DNA of 52,516 nt from JAKPQD01 sp029572965 (GTDB taxonomy: Bacteria; Bacteroidota; Bacteroidia; Bacteroidales; DTGW01), in contig DAOSPF010000017.1 of the NCBI GenBank assembly GCA_035374585.1, positions 1-52,516 of the forward strand, in the 5' to 3' direction. The position numbers and the translations under genes were made by a program. The notes beneath the pieces were generated by a model, which was given only the letters and a program-made list of their open reading frames with translations, searched no databases and was not told where the DNA came from. Positions within the stretch are counted from its first letter, which is position 1, and every line of letters starts with the position of its first letter. Of this stretch, positions 42,716-52,004 are shown piece by piece.

Positions 42716-44260
42716 ATGTTTAAGAAATACACCTATATAATATTATTCAATGCATTGCTGCTTCCGGCGGTATTGTTTGCTATTTTTGAATTTTCGGCTT
42801 TGAGCAGCAATGAAAAAGTTATTCAGCAGGTGTATAACAACCAGCTCGAAACCATTGTCTTTTCTGTCAATCAGTATTCTGATGACATTATTAGTTCCTG
42901 GGCTGAAAAAATCAATTACTTCCTGACAGAATACAACAATCCGGCCGATACCTTGAGAAAATACCTGAAAAGCAAGGTTCAGTTAAGCAACGTTTTTTTG
43001 TGGAAAAACAACAAGGTACTTTCGTTGGATAAAAACATACAGCCCCCTAAAATTGTTTATATTGAACGGTTAATTAAGATTAATGATAAACAAATCAGGA
43101 AAAACAAAAGTTATTTGAATGTAAACTATAGAAAAAATGAGCCTCTTGGAACTGATGAGGCGCAAAAAAAACTTTACCTAGCTTTTTGGTCAGGCGTTAA
43201 CCCTGAAAGCGCCCAACTGTGCGTAATGGAGATAGATATAAGCAAATTTGTAAAAGAAGTCATAGCTGTGCGGTTGCAGGTAAGTGTTGAGAAAGAATTT
43301 TATGTTGCAGTTTTCAACAGGGCTGCCAATAATGATTTAGTATATTTTTCTGAATATAATAAAACCCCGCCGGCTTTTAATTTTCGCAAAAACCTTTGGC
43401 TTTTTCCTAATTACGATATAGCCGTGCAAATAAAGAAAAACACTATTGAAGATGTTGTAAAGTCAAGACTTTTGTTAAACATTTCGCTGTTTGCCTTTAT
43501 TGAATTGTTATTTGTGCTTGTAGCTGTGTTGATATTCCGCTTTACGCGAAAAGAAATGAAGCTGGCTAAGCTAAAGTCTGAATTTATCTCTAATGTATCA
43601 CACGAAATCCGCACACCGCTTGCGCTTATTAATATGTACATCGAAACGCTGGACATGGGGCGCATCAAACCTGAAGAAAAAGTAAAAGAATATTACCAGG
43701 TTATTTTACAAGAAACCCAACGTTTGTCAGGCATTGTTAACAATATCCTGAATTTTTCAAAGTTAGAAAGCGGAAAAACAACGTTTAACTTTGAAATAAA
43801 CCCCGTAAATTGCTTGGTAGATGAAGTGTTGAGCACCTATAACTTTCATTTAAAAAACAAAGGTTTTGTTTTAAAAACAGAACTGGCAGAAGATATTTTG
43901 AAAGTGAAGGTTGATAAACGCTCAATATGCGATGTACTGGTCAATTTGCTTGACAATGCTGTTAAATATAGTGCAGAGGTTAAAGAAATAACTATTCGTA
44001 CAGGGGTTAAGTCGGGTTGGGTTTATATAGAAGTGGCCGATAAAGGAATTGGCATTTCAAAAGAAAACCAACGCTTTATATTTGACCAGTTTTATCGTGT
44101 TACACAGGGTAACCTTGCACACCATGCCAAAGGAACGGGTTTGGGGCTTTCTATTGTAAAGTATGTAGTAGAAGCCCATAATGGCAAAATAGAAGTTGAC
44201 AGTACCGAAGGGAAAGGGAGTATATTTAGGGTGCTGTTGCCCATAAAATATGATGTTTAA
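42716..44260 (+). CDS. Membrane sensor histidine kinase (HisKA/HATPase_c)
   Basis: A 514-residue kinase from the ATG at 42716; a TTG six codons upstream is also in frame but overlaps a -7-like TAATTTCG (42703-42710). One helix near the N terminus (about 5-27) and another at about 255-275 enclose an extracytoplasmic sensor region without a recognised fold. HisKA follows with phospho-acceptor His296 in SHEIRTPL, then HATPase_c with N-box NLLDNAVKYS, VADKGIGIS and GTGLGLSIVKYVVEAHNG. No HAMP domain is evident. It pairs with the OmpR-type regulator 18 bases downstream. Confidence 0.93.
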   Translation: MFKKYTYIILFNALLLPAVLFAIFEFSALSSNEKVIQQVYNNQLETIVFSVNQYSDDIISSWAEKINYFLTEYNNPADTLRKYLKSKVQLSNVFLWKNNKVLSLDKNIQPPKIVYIERLIKINDKQIRKNKSYLNVNYRKNEPLGTDEAQKKLYLAFWSGVNPESAQLCVMEIDISKFVKEVIAVRLQVSVEKEFYVAVFNRAANNDLVYFSEYNKTPPAFNFRKNLWLFPNYDIAVQIKKNTIEDVVKSRLLLNISLFAFIELLFVLVAVLIFRFTRKEMKLAKLKSEFISNVSHEIRTPLALINMYIETLDMGRIKPEEKVKEYYQVILQETQRLSGIVNNILNFSKLESGKTTFNFEINPVNCLVDEVLSTYNFHLKNKGFVLKTELAEDILKVKVDKRSICDVLVNLLDNAVKYSAEVKEITIRTGVKSGWVYIEVADKGIGISKENQRFIFDQFYRVTQGNLAHHAKGTGLGLSIVKYVVEAHNGKIEVDSTEGKGSIFRVLLPIKYDV

Positions 44261-44278
44261 AAAATAAATATTACAGAT

Positions 44279-44974
44279 ATGCATAAAATATTGGTAGTAG
44301 AAGACGAACAGGCCATGTTGCTCGGGCTTCGCGATAATCTTGAGATTGAAGGTTACGAAGTGGACACTGCCAACAACGGCGCTGACGGATTGAATAAAAT
44401 CCTGGAAAACGAATACAACCTGATAATTCTGGATGTGATGCTTCCGCAAATGTCGGGGTTTGATGTTTGCCGCACAGTGCGAAAACGCGGAAAGAAAGTG
44501 CCAATTATCCTCTTAACAGCTAAAGGAGAAGAGATTGATAAGGTATTTGGCTTAGAAATAGGGGCTGACGATTACATTACCAAGCCATTTAGCCTGCGCG
44601 AGCTGCTTGCACGTATTAAGGCTATTCTTCGCCGTACTGCTACTATAGAAAGTGATGTTGAACAAGGTAAACTACCCCAAAAAATTGGTCGTTTGCAGGT
44701 AAACTTTACCAGCTATGTAGCTACGGACGAGACTGGGGCAGAAGTGAAGCTTTCGCACAAAGAATTTGAGCTGTTGCATTACTTTGTAAAAAACAGCGGC
44801 CAGGTAATCAGCCGTGACGAGCTGATTAAAAACGTATGGAACTATAATTACGAGATGACTACCCGTACCATTGATAATTTTGTGGTCAAACTCCGTCAAA
44901 AGATTGAGGTAAATCCTAATGAACCTCATCTAATCCTTACAGTGCATGGCACCGGGTATAAAATGGTGTTGTAA
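44279..44974 (+). CDS. OmpR/PhoB-family response regulator
   Basis: A 231-residue regulator. Receiver residues: acidic Glu8-Asp9 in VVEDE, phospho-acceptor Asp52 in IILDVMLPQMSG, Thr in LLTAKGEE and Lys in DYITKPFS. The C-terminal winged helix (about 130-230) includes KLSHKEFELLHYFVKNSGQVISRDELI and TRTIDNFVVKLRQKIE. Cognate partner of the preceding kinase. Target genes are unknown; the next gene, rpmE2, is 221 bases away with its own promoter. Confidence 0.95.
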   Translation: MHKILVVEDEQAMLLGLRDNLEIEGYEVDTANNGADGLNKILENEYNLIILDVMLPQMSGFDVCRTVRKRGKKVPIILLTAKGEEIDKVFGLEIGADDYITKPFSLRELLARIKAILRRTATIESDVEQGKLPQKIGRLQVNFTSYVATDETGAEVKLSHKEFELLHYFVKNSGQVISRDELIKNVWNYNYEMTTRTIDNFVVKLRQKIEVNPNEPHLILTVHGTGYKMVL

Positions 44975-45078
44975 TAAAATCTTAAAACATAACCATTGTC
45001 CACTCCAACTTTTATTCTCTTAATTTTTCAACTTAATAAAGTCAACACTAACCAGCATGACATAAAAAACTAAAAAAA

Positions 45079-45110
45079 TTGTACAATTATTAAAAAATAT
45101 TCTATTTTTG
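45079..45110 (+). promoter_or_regulatory. Promoter of the ribosomal protein bL31 gene
   Basis: TTG at 45079-45081, 21-base spacer and TATTTTTG at 45103-45110 fit the Bacteroidota consensus. The predicted leader is about 80 bases. Confidence 0.65.
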
Positions 45111-45122
45111 CAGCCCGTTGAA

Positions 45123-45162
45123 TTTTGTTTTTAACGGAACAAAAAGCAGGCGAAAACTTGCA
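45123..45162 (+). promoter_or_regulatory. Two adjacent hairpins in the bL31 leader
   Basis: TTTTGTT/AACAAAA (45123-45144) and GCAGG/CTTGC around CGAAAA (45147-45162) lie in the leader before the start codon. They could be an autoregulatory site for the ribosomal protein; untested. Confidence 0.3.
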
Positions 45163-45195
45163 AAAAATATAGAAAACTGAATAAAAAATAAGATA

Positions 45196-45462
45196 ATGAA
45201 AAAAGAAATTCATCCGAAAACATATAGGCTGGTTGCCTTTAAGGATATGTCGAATGATTATACTTTCATTTGCCGTTCTGCTGCTGCTTCTAAAGAAAGT
45301 ATTACTATTGAAGGGGTTGAATACCCTTTAATCAAACTTGAAATTTCAAACACTTCACATCCTTTCTACACAGGAAAAATGAAGTTGGTTGATACTGCCG
45401 GTCGTGTTGATAAGTTCATGAACCGCTATAAAGACCACTTTGACAAGAAAAAAGGTAAATAA
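45196..45462 (+). CDS. rpmE2: Ribosomal protein bL31, type B (zinc-free form)
   Basis: An 88-residue protein with the type-B pattern: IHPKTYRLVAFKDMSNDYTFICRSAA, VEYPLIKLEISNTSHPFYTGK and GRVDKFMNRYKDHF. The zinc-binding CxxC motifs of type-A L31 are absent, so it does not need zinc. It is a component of the large ribosomal subunit at the subunit interface. It is monocistronic, with a good promoter and a terminator. Confidence 0.97.
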   Translation: MKKEIHPKTYRLVAFKDMSNDYTFICRSAAASKESITIEGVEYPLIKLEISNTSHPFYTGKMKLVDTAGRVDKFMNRYKDHFDKKKGK

Positions 45463-45485
45463 TTAAGACTTTTTATAGAATCTTA

Positions 45486-45517
45486 AAAACTCCGGTATAA
45501 TTTTATCGGAGTTTTTT
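45486..45517 (+). terminator. Terminator of rpmE2
   Basis: AAAACTCCG and CGGAGTTTTTT with a 12-base loop, 24 bases past the stop. Confidence 0.85.
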
Positions 45518-45547
45518 GTTTATAAACTTTTTGACAAAATTTTCAGT

Positions 45548-46732
45548 ATGAAGAATATTATACTTTTTGATGATTGCAGGGTTCAATTGTTGCCACTTAC
45601 TTATACCCGCCCTGTTGCTGAGCTTCGTGTAGGTATTACTACAATTAGTGAGAAATGGCAATACTTTTTGGGAGATAAGGTTAGCTTTTATACTGAAAAA
45701 TACCTTTCGGAGAAGTTTCCTCTTTGCATTGAGGAAGACAACTATTTGATAAATGGAAGCATTATTCCTGATGCAGCTCTGGTTAGCGCCATTGAAAAAC
45801 TCCAAACTGCTGACGTGCTTGTTAAAGCAAATACTATCATTGCTTGCCGTATGAATAAAGCTGCTACAGCGTCTTTTAATAATCAAATATCTGAAGCAGG
45901 GAAGACAATACAATATAGCGGAGAATATTTACAGGTTAAAAATACCTGGGATATTTTTGAATTAAACGACAAGTTGCTGCGTATTGATTTTCAAACTCTT
46001 ACTTCTGGCCGGAATTCTCAGCCAATAAGCAAAACAAACAACGTCATTTCTCCAGAAAATATATTTATTGAAGAAGGGGCAAAGGTTGAATGCTCAATAT
46101 TAAATGCATCTACAGGGCCTATATATATAGGCAAAGAAGCTGAAATTATGGAAGGCTGCATGGTTCGTGGCCCCTTAGCTTTGTGCGACCATAGTGTACT
46201 TAAAATGGGAGCAAAGATATATGGAGCTACAACTATTGGACCAGGTTCAAAGGTTGGAGGAGAAGTACACAATAGCGTATTTTTTGCAAACTCTAATAAA
46301 GCTCATGATGGATTTCTTGGCAATTCTGTTCTTGGCGAATGGTGCAACCTGGGAGCCGATACCAATAACTCAAACCTCAAAAATAATTACGCTGAAGTAA
46401 AGTTGTGGAATTATGCTACAGAACGATTTGTAAATACAGGCCTTCAATTTTGTGGGCTAATAATGGGCGACCACTCTAAGTGTGCTATAAATACAATGTT
46501 TAATACAGGTACTGTTGTTGGGGTAAGTGCTAACATTTTTGGTGCAGGTTTCCCGCGCAATTTTATCCCTTCATTTACATGGGGTGGAGCACATGGGCTC
46601 GACACTTATCCATTAAACAAAGCTATTGAAACAGCCCAAAAAGTGTTTGGACGCCGTAAAAAAGACTTTTCAGAGATAGAACAAAATATTTTTAAACAAA
46701 TTTTTATCCAGTCCGAAAAATACCGACGTTAA
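45548..46732 (+). CDS. GlmU-like protein (degenerate nucleotidyltransferase plus left-handed beta-helix)
   Basis: A 394-residue protein of a Bacteroidota-conserved GlmU-related family. The N-terminal domain starts NIILFDDCRVQLLPLTYTRPVAELR and lacks the GxGTRM nucleotide-binding loop of real GlmU uridylyltransferases. The C-terminal part (about 190-370) holds hexapeptide repeats (VECSILNASTGPIYIGKEAEIMEGCMVRGPLAL in pieces) and GDHSKCAINTMFNTGTVVGVSANIFG, as in left-handed beta-helix acyltransferases. It probably transfers an acyl or nucleotidyl group to a sugar phosphate, but the substrate is unknown. Confidence 0.85.
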   Translation: MKNIILFDDCRVQLLPLTYTRPVAELRVGITTISEKWQYFLGDKVSFYTEKYLSEKFPLCIEEDNYLINGSIIPDAALVSAIEKLQTADVLVKANTIIACRMNKAATASFNNQISEAGKTIQYSGEYLQVKNTWDIFELNDKLLRIDFQTLTSGRNSQPISKTNNVISPENIFIEEGAKVECSILNASTGPIYIGKEAEIMEGCMVRGPLALCDHSVLKMGAKIYGATTIGPGSKVGGEVHNSVFFANSNKAHDGFLGNSVLGEWCNLGADTNNSNLKNNYAEVKLWNYATERFVNTGLQFCGLIMGDHSKCAINTMFNTGTVVGVSANIFGAGFPRNFIPSFTWGGAHGLDTYPLNKAIETAQKVFGRRKKDFSEIEQNIFKQIFIQSEKYRR

Positions 46733-46871
46733 GCATATTTTTTTTGGCATAACTATTGATACTAATTAGCCTCCTGCTATAACAAACACTGTATATAGTT
46801 GTTGTAACAATGAGGTTAAAATTATTTTTAAGTAAAACGTTTGACATTTTGTCATAACATAATGGCACAAT

Positions 46872-49355
46872 ATGAATTATTTTCAAAATAGAAAAAATTT
46901 CGACAATTTTTTTTCGGACAATTACAACCATGATTCGATGGAATTTTTCCCTATATTGCCTGAAGATGAAGAAAACAATAGAGGCGAGCCATCCATGCCT
47001 GAGCTTTTGCCAGTGCTGCCATTGCGCAACACTGTTTTGTTCCCGGGGGTAATAATACCCATTACGGTTGGGCGCCAAAAATCAATGAAATTGCTCAAAG
47101 ATGCCTACAAAGCCAATATTATCATAGGAGCTATAAGCCAAAAAGACTCAAGTATAGATGAACCTACAGAAAAAGACCTTCATCCTATGGGCACATTGGC
47201 ATTTGTAATAAAAATTTTAGAAATGCCCAATGGCGATACAACTGCTATTATTCAGGGACGCAACCCTTTCAGGCTTGGCGAAGTTTTAGTTAAAAAACCA
47301 TATTTCAAAGCCACTTATCAGGTAGTTGACGACATTATTCCTCCTGCAAAAGATAAAGAATTTAATGCAATTCTTGCCAATGTCCGCGAGTTGGCTATTA
47401 AAATGATTAACTATTCGGCTAACATCCCCCAGGAAATTGGTTTTGCAATTAAGAATATCGAGAACCCTTCATTTCTTATACATTTTGTTTGTTCCAATAT
47501 TAATATCAGCGCCAATGACAAACAGCGGATGCTCGAAATCCCTGATTTAAAGCAAAGGGCAATGCTTCTGCTCGAATTTCTTAATAAAGAAGTACAAGCA
47601 TTGGAGCTCAAAAACGATATACAATCGAAAGTTAGGCAGGAGCTTGACCAGCAGCAACGCGAATATTTCCTTCAGCAACAAATAAAAACCATTCAGGATG
47701 AACTGGGAGGCAATCCGCTTGAACAAGAAATAGAAGAACTGCGCAAAAAAGCCTCCAAGAAAAAATGGAGCAAAACCGTAGCCGAAGCATTTGAAAAAGA
47801 AATAGGCAAGTTGCAACGCCTAAACCCTGCTGCCGGCGAATATTCGTTACAGGTAAACTATTTGCAGACATTGGTAGAACTGCCCTGGAACGTTTATTCT
47901 ACAGATGTGTTTGATTTGCCTAAAGCACAAAAAATACTTGATGCCGACCATTTTGGGCTTGAGAAAGTCAAAGAACGTATTATTGAACATCTTGCAGTAT
48001 TAAAACTAAAAGGCGATTTAAAGGCTCCGATACTTTGCTTATATGGCCCTCCGGGGGTCGGAAAAACATCATTGGGCAAATCTATTGCCAAGGCGTTAAA
48101 AAGAAAATATGTACGCATTTCTCTTGGCGGCTTACATGATGAAGCCGAAATACGAGGACATCGTAAGACATACATTGGCGCTATGCCCGGGCGTATTTTG
48201 CAAAATATTAAAAAAGCTAAAACCTCTAACCCGGTATTTGTGCTGGACGAGATAGACAAAGTGGGCAATGACTTCCGTGGCGACCCATCTGCTGCGCTGC
48301 TTGAGGTGCTTGACCCTGAACAAAACAACAATTTCTATGACAACTATCTTGAGTTAGAATATGATTTGTCTAAGGTAATGTTTATTGCTACCGCCAACAA
48401 CATTTCGGCTATACACCCGGCCCTGCGTGACCGTATGGAGATGATTGAAGTCAGCGGCTATATTACCGAAGAAAAAGTTGAAATAGCTAAAAAGCACCTT
48501 ATCCCTCGCCAACTTGAAGCCCATGGGATGAAAAAAGCTTCAATTGCCATTAAAAGTGAGGCTATTGAATTCATTATCGAAAATTATACCCGCGAATCAG
48601 GCGTTCGTGATTTAGATCAAAAGCTGGCAAAGGTATTTAGGTTTGTTGCCCGCCAGATAGCTATGGAAGAGCCTTTTAATAAGACTCTTGGCATTGAAGA
48701 AGTTAAAAAGATTCTTGGACAACCTCTTTTCATTCGTGATAAATACGAAAACAATGATTATGCTGGTGTTGTTACTGGGTTAGCATGGACTTCGGCCGGA
48801 GGTGAGATTTTATTTATCGAAACAAGCTTAAGCCGGGGACAAGAAAAAAAACTTACTATCACCGGGAACCTTGGAGATGTAATGAAGGAATCGGCCATAA
48901 TTGCCCTTGAATATATCAAGGCCCATGCGGATGTTCTGAATCTGGACATGGAAATATTCAATAATTGGAACGTACACATCCATGTACCCGAAGGCGCTAT
49001 CCCCAAAGACGGCCCTTCTGCAGGTATTACAATGGCAACCTCATTGGCATCGGCATTTACACAACGTAAGGTAAAACCAAACCTTGCTATGACTGGCGAA
49101 ATTACCCTTCGAGGTAAAGTATTGCCAGTAGGCGGTATCAAAGAAAAAATACTTGCTGCTAAACGTGCCGGGATTACTGACATTATCCTTTCTTCAGAAA
49201 ACAGAAAAGATATTGAAGAAATCAATGAAGTATACCTGAAAGGCCTGAATTTCCATTTTGTGAAAGATATTATTGAAGTCTATAAGCTGGCATTACTGGA
49301 TGAAAAGGTATCGAACCCGTTAAACCTTATCATAGAAAAGCCAAAGAAAAAATAA
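46872..49355 (+). CDS. lon: ATP-dependent protease Lon
   Basis: An 827-residue protease. Residues about 1-60 are an acidic, Asn-rich extension before the LON substrate-binding domain (LLPVLPLRNTVLFPGVIIPI). A coiled middle and the AAA+ module follow (GPPGVGKTSLGKSIA, Walker B PVFVLDEIDKVG). The proteolytic domain has the catalytic Ser716 in PKDGPSAG and Lys759 in VGGIKEKILAAKRAG, 43 residues apart as in E. coli Lon. It degrades damaged and regulatory proteins. It has a terminator. Confidence 0.97.
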   Translation: MNYFQNRKNFDNFFSDNYNHDSMEFFPILPEDEENNRGEPSMPELLPVLPLRNTVLFPGVIIPITVGRQKSMKLLKDAYKANIIIGAISQKDSSIDEPTEKDLHPMGTLAFVIKILEMPNGDTTAIIQGRNPFRLGEVLVKKPYFKATYQVVDDIIPPAKDKEFNAILANVRELAIKMINYSANIPQEIGFAIKNIENPSFLIHFVCSNINISANDKQRMLEIPDLKQRAMLLLEFLNKEVQALELKNDIQSKVRQELDQQQREYFLQQQIKTIQDELGGNPLEQEIEELRKKASKKKWSKTVAEAFEKEIGKLQRLNPAAGEYSLQVNYLQTLVELPWNVYSTDVFDLPKAQKILDADHFGLEKVKERIIEHLAVLKLKGDLKAPILCLYGPPGVGKTSLGKSIAKALKRKYVRISLGGLHDEAEIRGHRKTYIGAMPGRILQNIKKAKTSNPVFVLDEIDKVGNDFRGDPSAALLEVLDPEQNNNFYDNYLELEYDLSKVMFIATANNISAIHPALRDRMEMIEVSGYITEEKVEIAKKHLIPRQLEAHGMKKASIAIKSEAIEFIIENYTRESGVRDLDQKLAKVFRFVARQIAMEEPFNKTLGIEEVKKILGQPLFIRDKYENNDYAGVVTGLAWTSAGGEILFIETSLSRGQEKKLTITGNLGDVMKESAIIALEYIKAHADVLNLDMEIFNNWNVHIHVPEGAIPKDGPSAGITMATSLASAFTQRKVKPNLAMTGEITLRGKVLPVGGIKEKILAAKRAGITDIILSSENRKDIEEINEVYLKGLNFHFVKDIIEVYKLALLDEKVSNPLNLIIEKPKKK

Positions 49356-49363
49356 ATAATTTG

Positions 49364-49402
49364 AAAAGGCCTTTCGGTATATTATCCCTGAAGGCCTTTT
49401 TT
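49364..49402 (+). terminator. Terminator of lon
   Basis: AAAAGGCCTT and AAGGCCTTTT with a 17-base loop and a T tract, nine bases past the stop codon. Confidence 0.85.
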
Positions 49403-49526
49403 ATTAAAAGCTTGATTTCATTACCAAGATTTGGTATAAAACAAAAATTTATAACACCTATATTCAAAAGCACTGTTATCCGATAAAAGTATCTGAACTA
49501 AAGTAATCCAGTAAATTACTATTTGC

Positions 49527-49583
49527 AACCCCAGCTTTAAGGCCGGGGTTAGTCAAAGTAATGATATAATTGGGCTTTAGCCC
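49527..49583. repeat. REP-like hairpin pair, copy 1
   Basis: AACCCCAGC..GGCCGGGGTT (49527-49550) is followed 21 bases later by GGGCTTTAGCCC (49572-49583). The same pair, spacing and order recur at 51802-51860. Confidence 0.85.
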
Positions 49584-49646
49584 TAATATTTACAATGGTG
49601 GTTCAAATGGATAAATTGTGGTGATGACGAAACAAATGAGATGTTT

Positions 49647-51539
49647 CTAATATTTAAAAAAGCTAATCATTTCTTTCAATTGTGCAGCCTGACTTGCCAA
49701 TTCTTCAGCGCTGGTAGCCAACTCTTCTGACGATGCAGCATTTTGCTGGATTATATGGTTCAGGGCAGCCAAAGCATTGTTAATCTGTTCTACTCCCAAT
49801 GATTGTTCGTTGCTTGCCGAGGCAATTTCTTGTACCAGTTTTGCAGTCTTTTCAATCTCAGGGGTAAGGCTAAGTATAATCCTCTCTGATTCTTCAGTAA
49901 CCCCAATACTACTTTGCGATATTTGAGCAATTTCATCTGCTGCAGCTTTACTCTTTTCGGCTAATTTGCGTACCTCAGCAGCTACAACAGCAAAACCTTT
50001 GCCATGCTCGCCTGCACGGGCTGCCTCAACAGCAGCATTTAAAGCAAGTATATTGGTCTGAAACGCTATATCATTGATAATAGTAATTTTCCCTGCAATG
50101 TCTTTTATTGAAACAATACTTTTTTCTCCTGCATTTTTCATTTGCTCCATCCCTTTTTGAGCATGCAACGAAATCTTTTCAGTCTGGAAAGCATTGTCTT
50201 TATTTTGCATAATATTGGCCGACATTTGTTCCATTGAAGAGGATACTTCCTCTGCTGAAGCTGCCTGGGTATTAGCCCCTTGCGACAATAACTGCGACCC
50301 CTCGCTTATTTGCTGGCTTGCCATTAATATTTCGGATGCGCCCCTGTCAATACCTCCAAGCAATTCTCTTAGTTTTTCTGCCATTTGCGAAAGTGATGAT
50401 GCCAATACGCCTATCTCATCTTTTTGGTCAATATCTAATGTAGCTGTCAAATTACCCTTGGCTATTTGCCTGGCAAAATTTACCCCTTTGTTTATTGAGT
50501 TTGAAATATTCCGGCTTAGATATATATTGATGGAAACAATAACTCCTATACTTAGTAGGATAGCTAATACAATTATGTACCGTAAATGATAAAGAATTTT
50601 CATCATTTCATCTTCATAAAATGACACAGCAACATAAGACTCTATTTCTTTGATATATTTGAAATAAAGTACTTTATCTTTTCCCTCCCAGGTGTAACTT
50701 ATTTTTCCGGTCCCGGAATCTGATGCAAGCATTTTTTTGAAAAAATCTTCGCTGCTCAATATAGCCCCTTCTTTTGAAGGATGAACAATAAGTTTCCCGT
50801 CTTTGTCAATGATAAAAGGATATCCGGTTTGTAAATATTTCTTCTGGTCAAAAATAGATTTTATATTTTTAAAATCCTTTTCTGGTATCCCCACAAAAAG
50901 CATCCCGGCTACCTTATTATTTACTATTAATGGTTTATATGAAGTAAAGTACCAGTCATCTACTACCCAAGCCCTGCCATTATAATCTTCTTTCTTTTCT
51001 ATGGCCAGAACAACTGGCGAATTATTAGGAATATATGTATTTATAGCCCTATCTCCATTAGCTTTTAATACTGAAGTAGAAATTCTTAAATACCCGTTTT
51101 CAATTTTTTGAAAAATAGTGGCTTTAGCATCTGTAAGGTATGTAATCTTGTCCACCAGGTCAAAGTTTTTATAAATAGGCTTTTTATTTAAAATTAAAGC
51201 CGGAATGGTTATATTTGAAGTGCTTTGGCTTGTTTGTCCGGTAACATTGGCTTCAATTTTTTGTTTTTCATCAAACGATAATTCTCCCTGGTTTTTTAGT
51301 ATCTCATGGGCCACTTTCATGGCCGACTCGATTCTCATCTGTCTTTCTTTTAGCTGTAATTGTACTATCTGGCAAAGATCATCCAATTGCTCTGTCATGC
51401 GAATATCTGTGTCTTCAATAATTTTGCTACTTTGCAGCTGATAAATATAAAAACCCAACATAGTCAGTATTACAACTACTGCAGAACTAATTAGGACACT
51501 AATACGTACACCTATTTTTAAGCTATTTAAAAATTTCAT
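49647..51539 (-). CDS. Methyl-accepting chemotaxis protein with Cache sensor
   Basis: A 630-residue receptor. Membrane helices at about 11-30 and 316-338 enclose a periplasmic Cache-type domain with the GRAWVVDDWYFTSYKPLI and GYPFIIDKDGKLIVHPSKEG motifs, as in Cache_3-Cache_2 fusions. A HAMP domain (about 340-395) follows, then the signalling hairpin with the tip TNILALNAAVEAARAGEHGKGFAVVAAEVRKLA in pieces. It should signal to CheA/CheW, none of which are in the window. It is flanked on both sides by REP-like hairpin pairs. Confidence 0.95.
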   Translation of the reverse strand: MKFLNSLKIGVRISVLISSAVVVILTMLGFYIYQLQSSKIIEDTDIRMTEQLDDLCQIVQLQLKERQMRIESAMKVAHEILKNQGELSFDEKQKIEANVTGQTSQSTSNITIPALILNKKPIYKNFDLVDKITYLTDAKATIFQKIENGYLRISTSVLKANGDRAINTYIPNNSPVVLAIEKKEDYNGRAWVVDDWYFTSYKPLIVNNKVAGMLFVGIPEKDFKNIKSIFDQKKYLQTGYPFIIDKDGKLIVHPSKEGAILSSEDFFKKMLASDSGTGKISYTWEGKDKVLYFKYIKEIESYVAVSFYEDEMMKILYHLRYIIVLAILLSIGVIVSINIYLSRNISNSINKGVNFARQIAKGNLTATLDIDQKDEIGVLASSLSQMAEKLRELLGGIDRGASEILMASQQISEGSQLLSQGANTQAASAEEVSSSMEQMSANIMQNKDNAFQTEKISLHAQKGMEQMKNAGEKSIVSIKDIAGKITIINDIAFQTNILALNAAVEAARAGEHGKGFAVVAAEVRKLAEKSKAAADEIAQISQSSIGVTEESERIILSLTPEIEKTAKLVQEIASASNEQSLGVEQINNALAALNHIIQQNAASSEELATSAEELASQAAQLKEMISFFKY

Positions 51540-51568
51540 GTGTTTGTTTTTTGAGGTTTTGTGATACG

Positions 51569-51576
51569 CAAATTTA
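51569..51576 (-). promoter_or_regulatory. Candidate -7 box for the chemotaxis receptor gene
   Basis: Minus-strand TAAATTTG fits TAnnTTTG, 29 bases before the ATG; no -33 TTG at usual spacing. Confidence 0.35.
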
Positions 51577-51801
51577 AAAAAGTTCCGTTATTTTTAACAT
51601 GTATTTAAAAAATCTACACTTTCCCATGTGCGATAAATAAGAATTGAAGGCAAAAGGTAGCTATCATACCGTTAATCCCCAATTAAGCATTAGGCAATAT
51701 TTGCCAAACTATATGATTTAGTTGGGTCTAATCGCTTAAGTATATACTAATAATTAATCATTAAATATCAGGGCTAAAGTCCGTCAGGAAGTAAGAGTTT
51801 G

Positions 51802-51860
51802 TACCCCCCAACCTTAAGGCTGGGGGTAGTCAAAGCTATGAAGTAATTGGGCTTTAGCCC
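51802..51860. repeat. REP-like hairpin pair, copy 2
   Basis: TACCCCCCAACCTTAAGG then CTGGGGGTA (51802-51827) and GGGCTTTAGCCC (51849-51860), in the same orientation as copy 1. A third imperfect palindrome, GGGCTAAAGTCC, lies just upstream near 51770. Apart from this and the terminator at 51921 the 51540-52004 region shows no gene. Confidence 0.85.
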
Positions 51861-51920
51861 TAATGCTTAATTTTATATCGGACAATGTTGATAATTAATT
51901 AAGGGTTAGAGTAGGTATAA

Positions 51921-51957
51921 AAAATGAGTTACAAAACAAAACCATGTAACTCATTTT
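51921..51957 (-). terminator. Terminator of the phosphate transporter gene
   Basis: AAAATGAGTTAC and GTAACTCATTTT form a perfect 12-base stem with a 13-base loop; the minus strand ends in a T tract. Confidence 0.8.
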
Positions 51958-52004
51958 CTTAACAATTATTTACTAACAGTGTAAATGTAAATATCCTCTG
52001 GATA

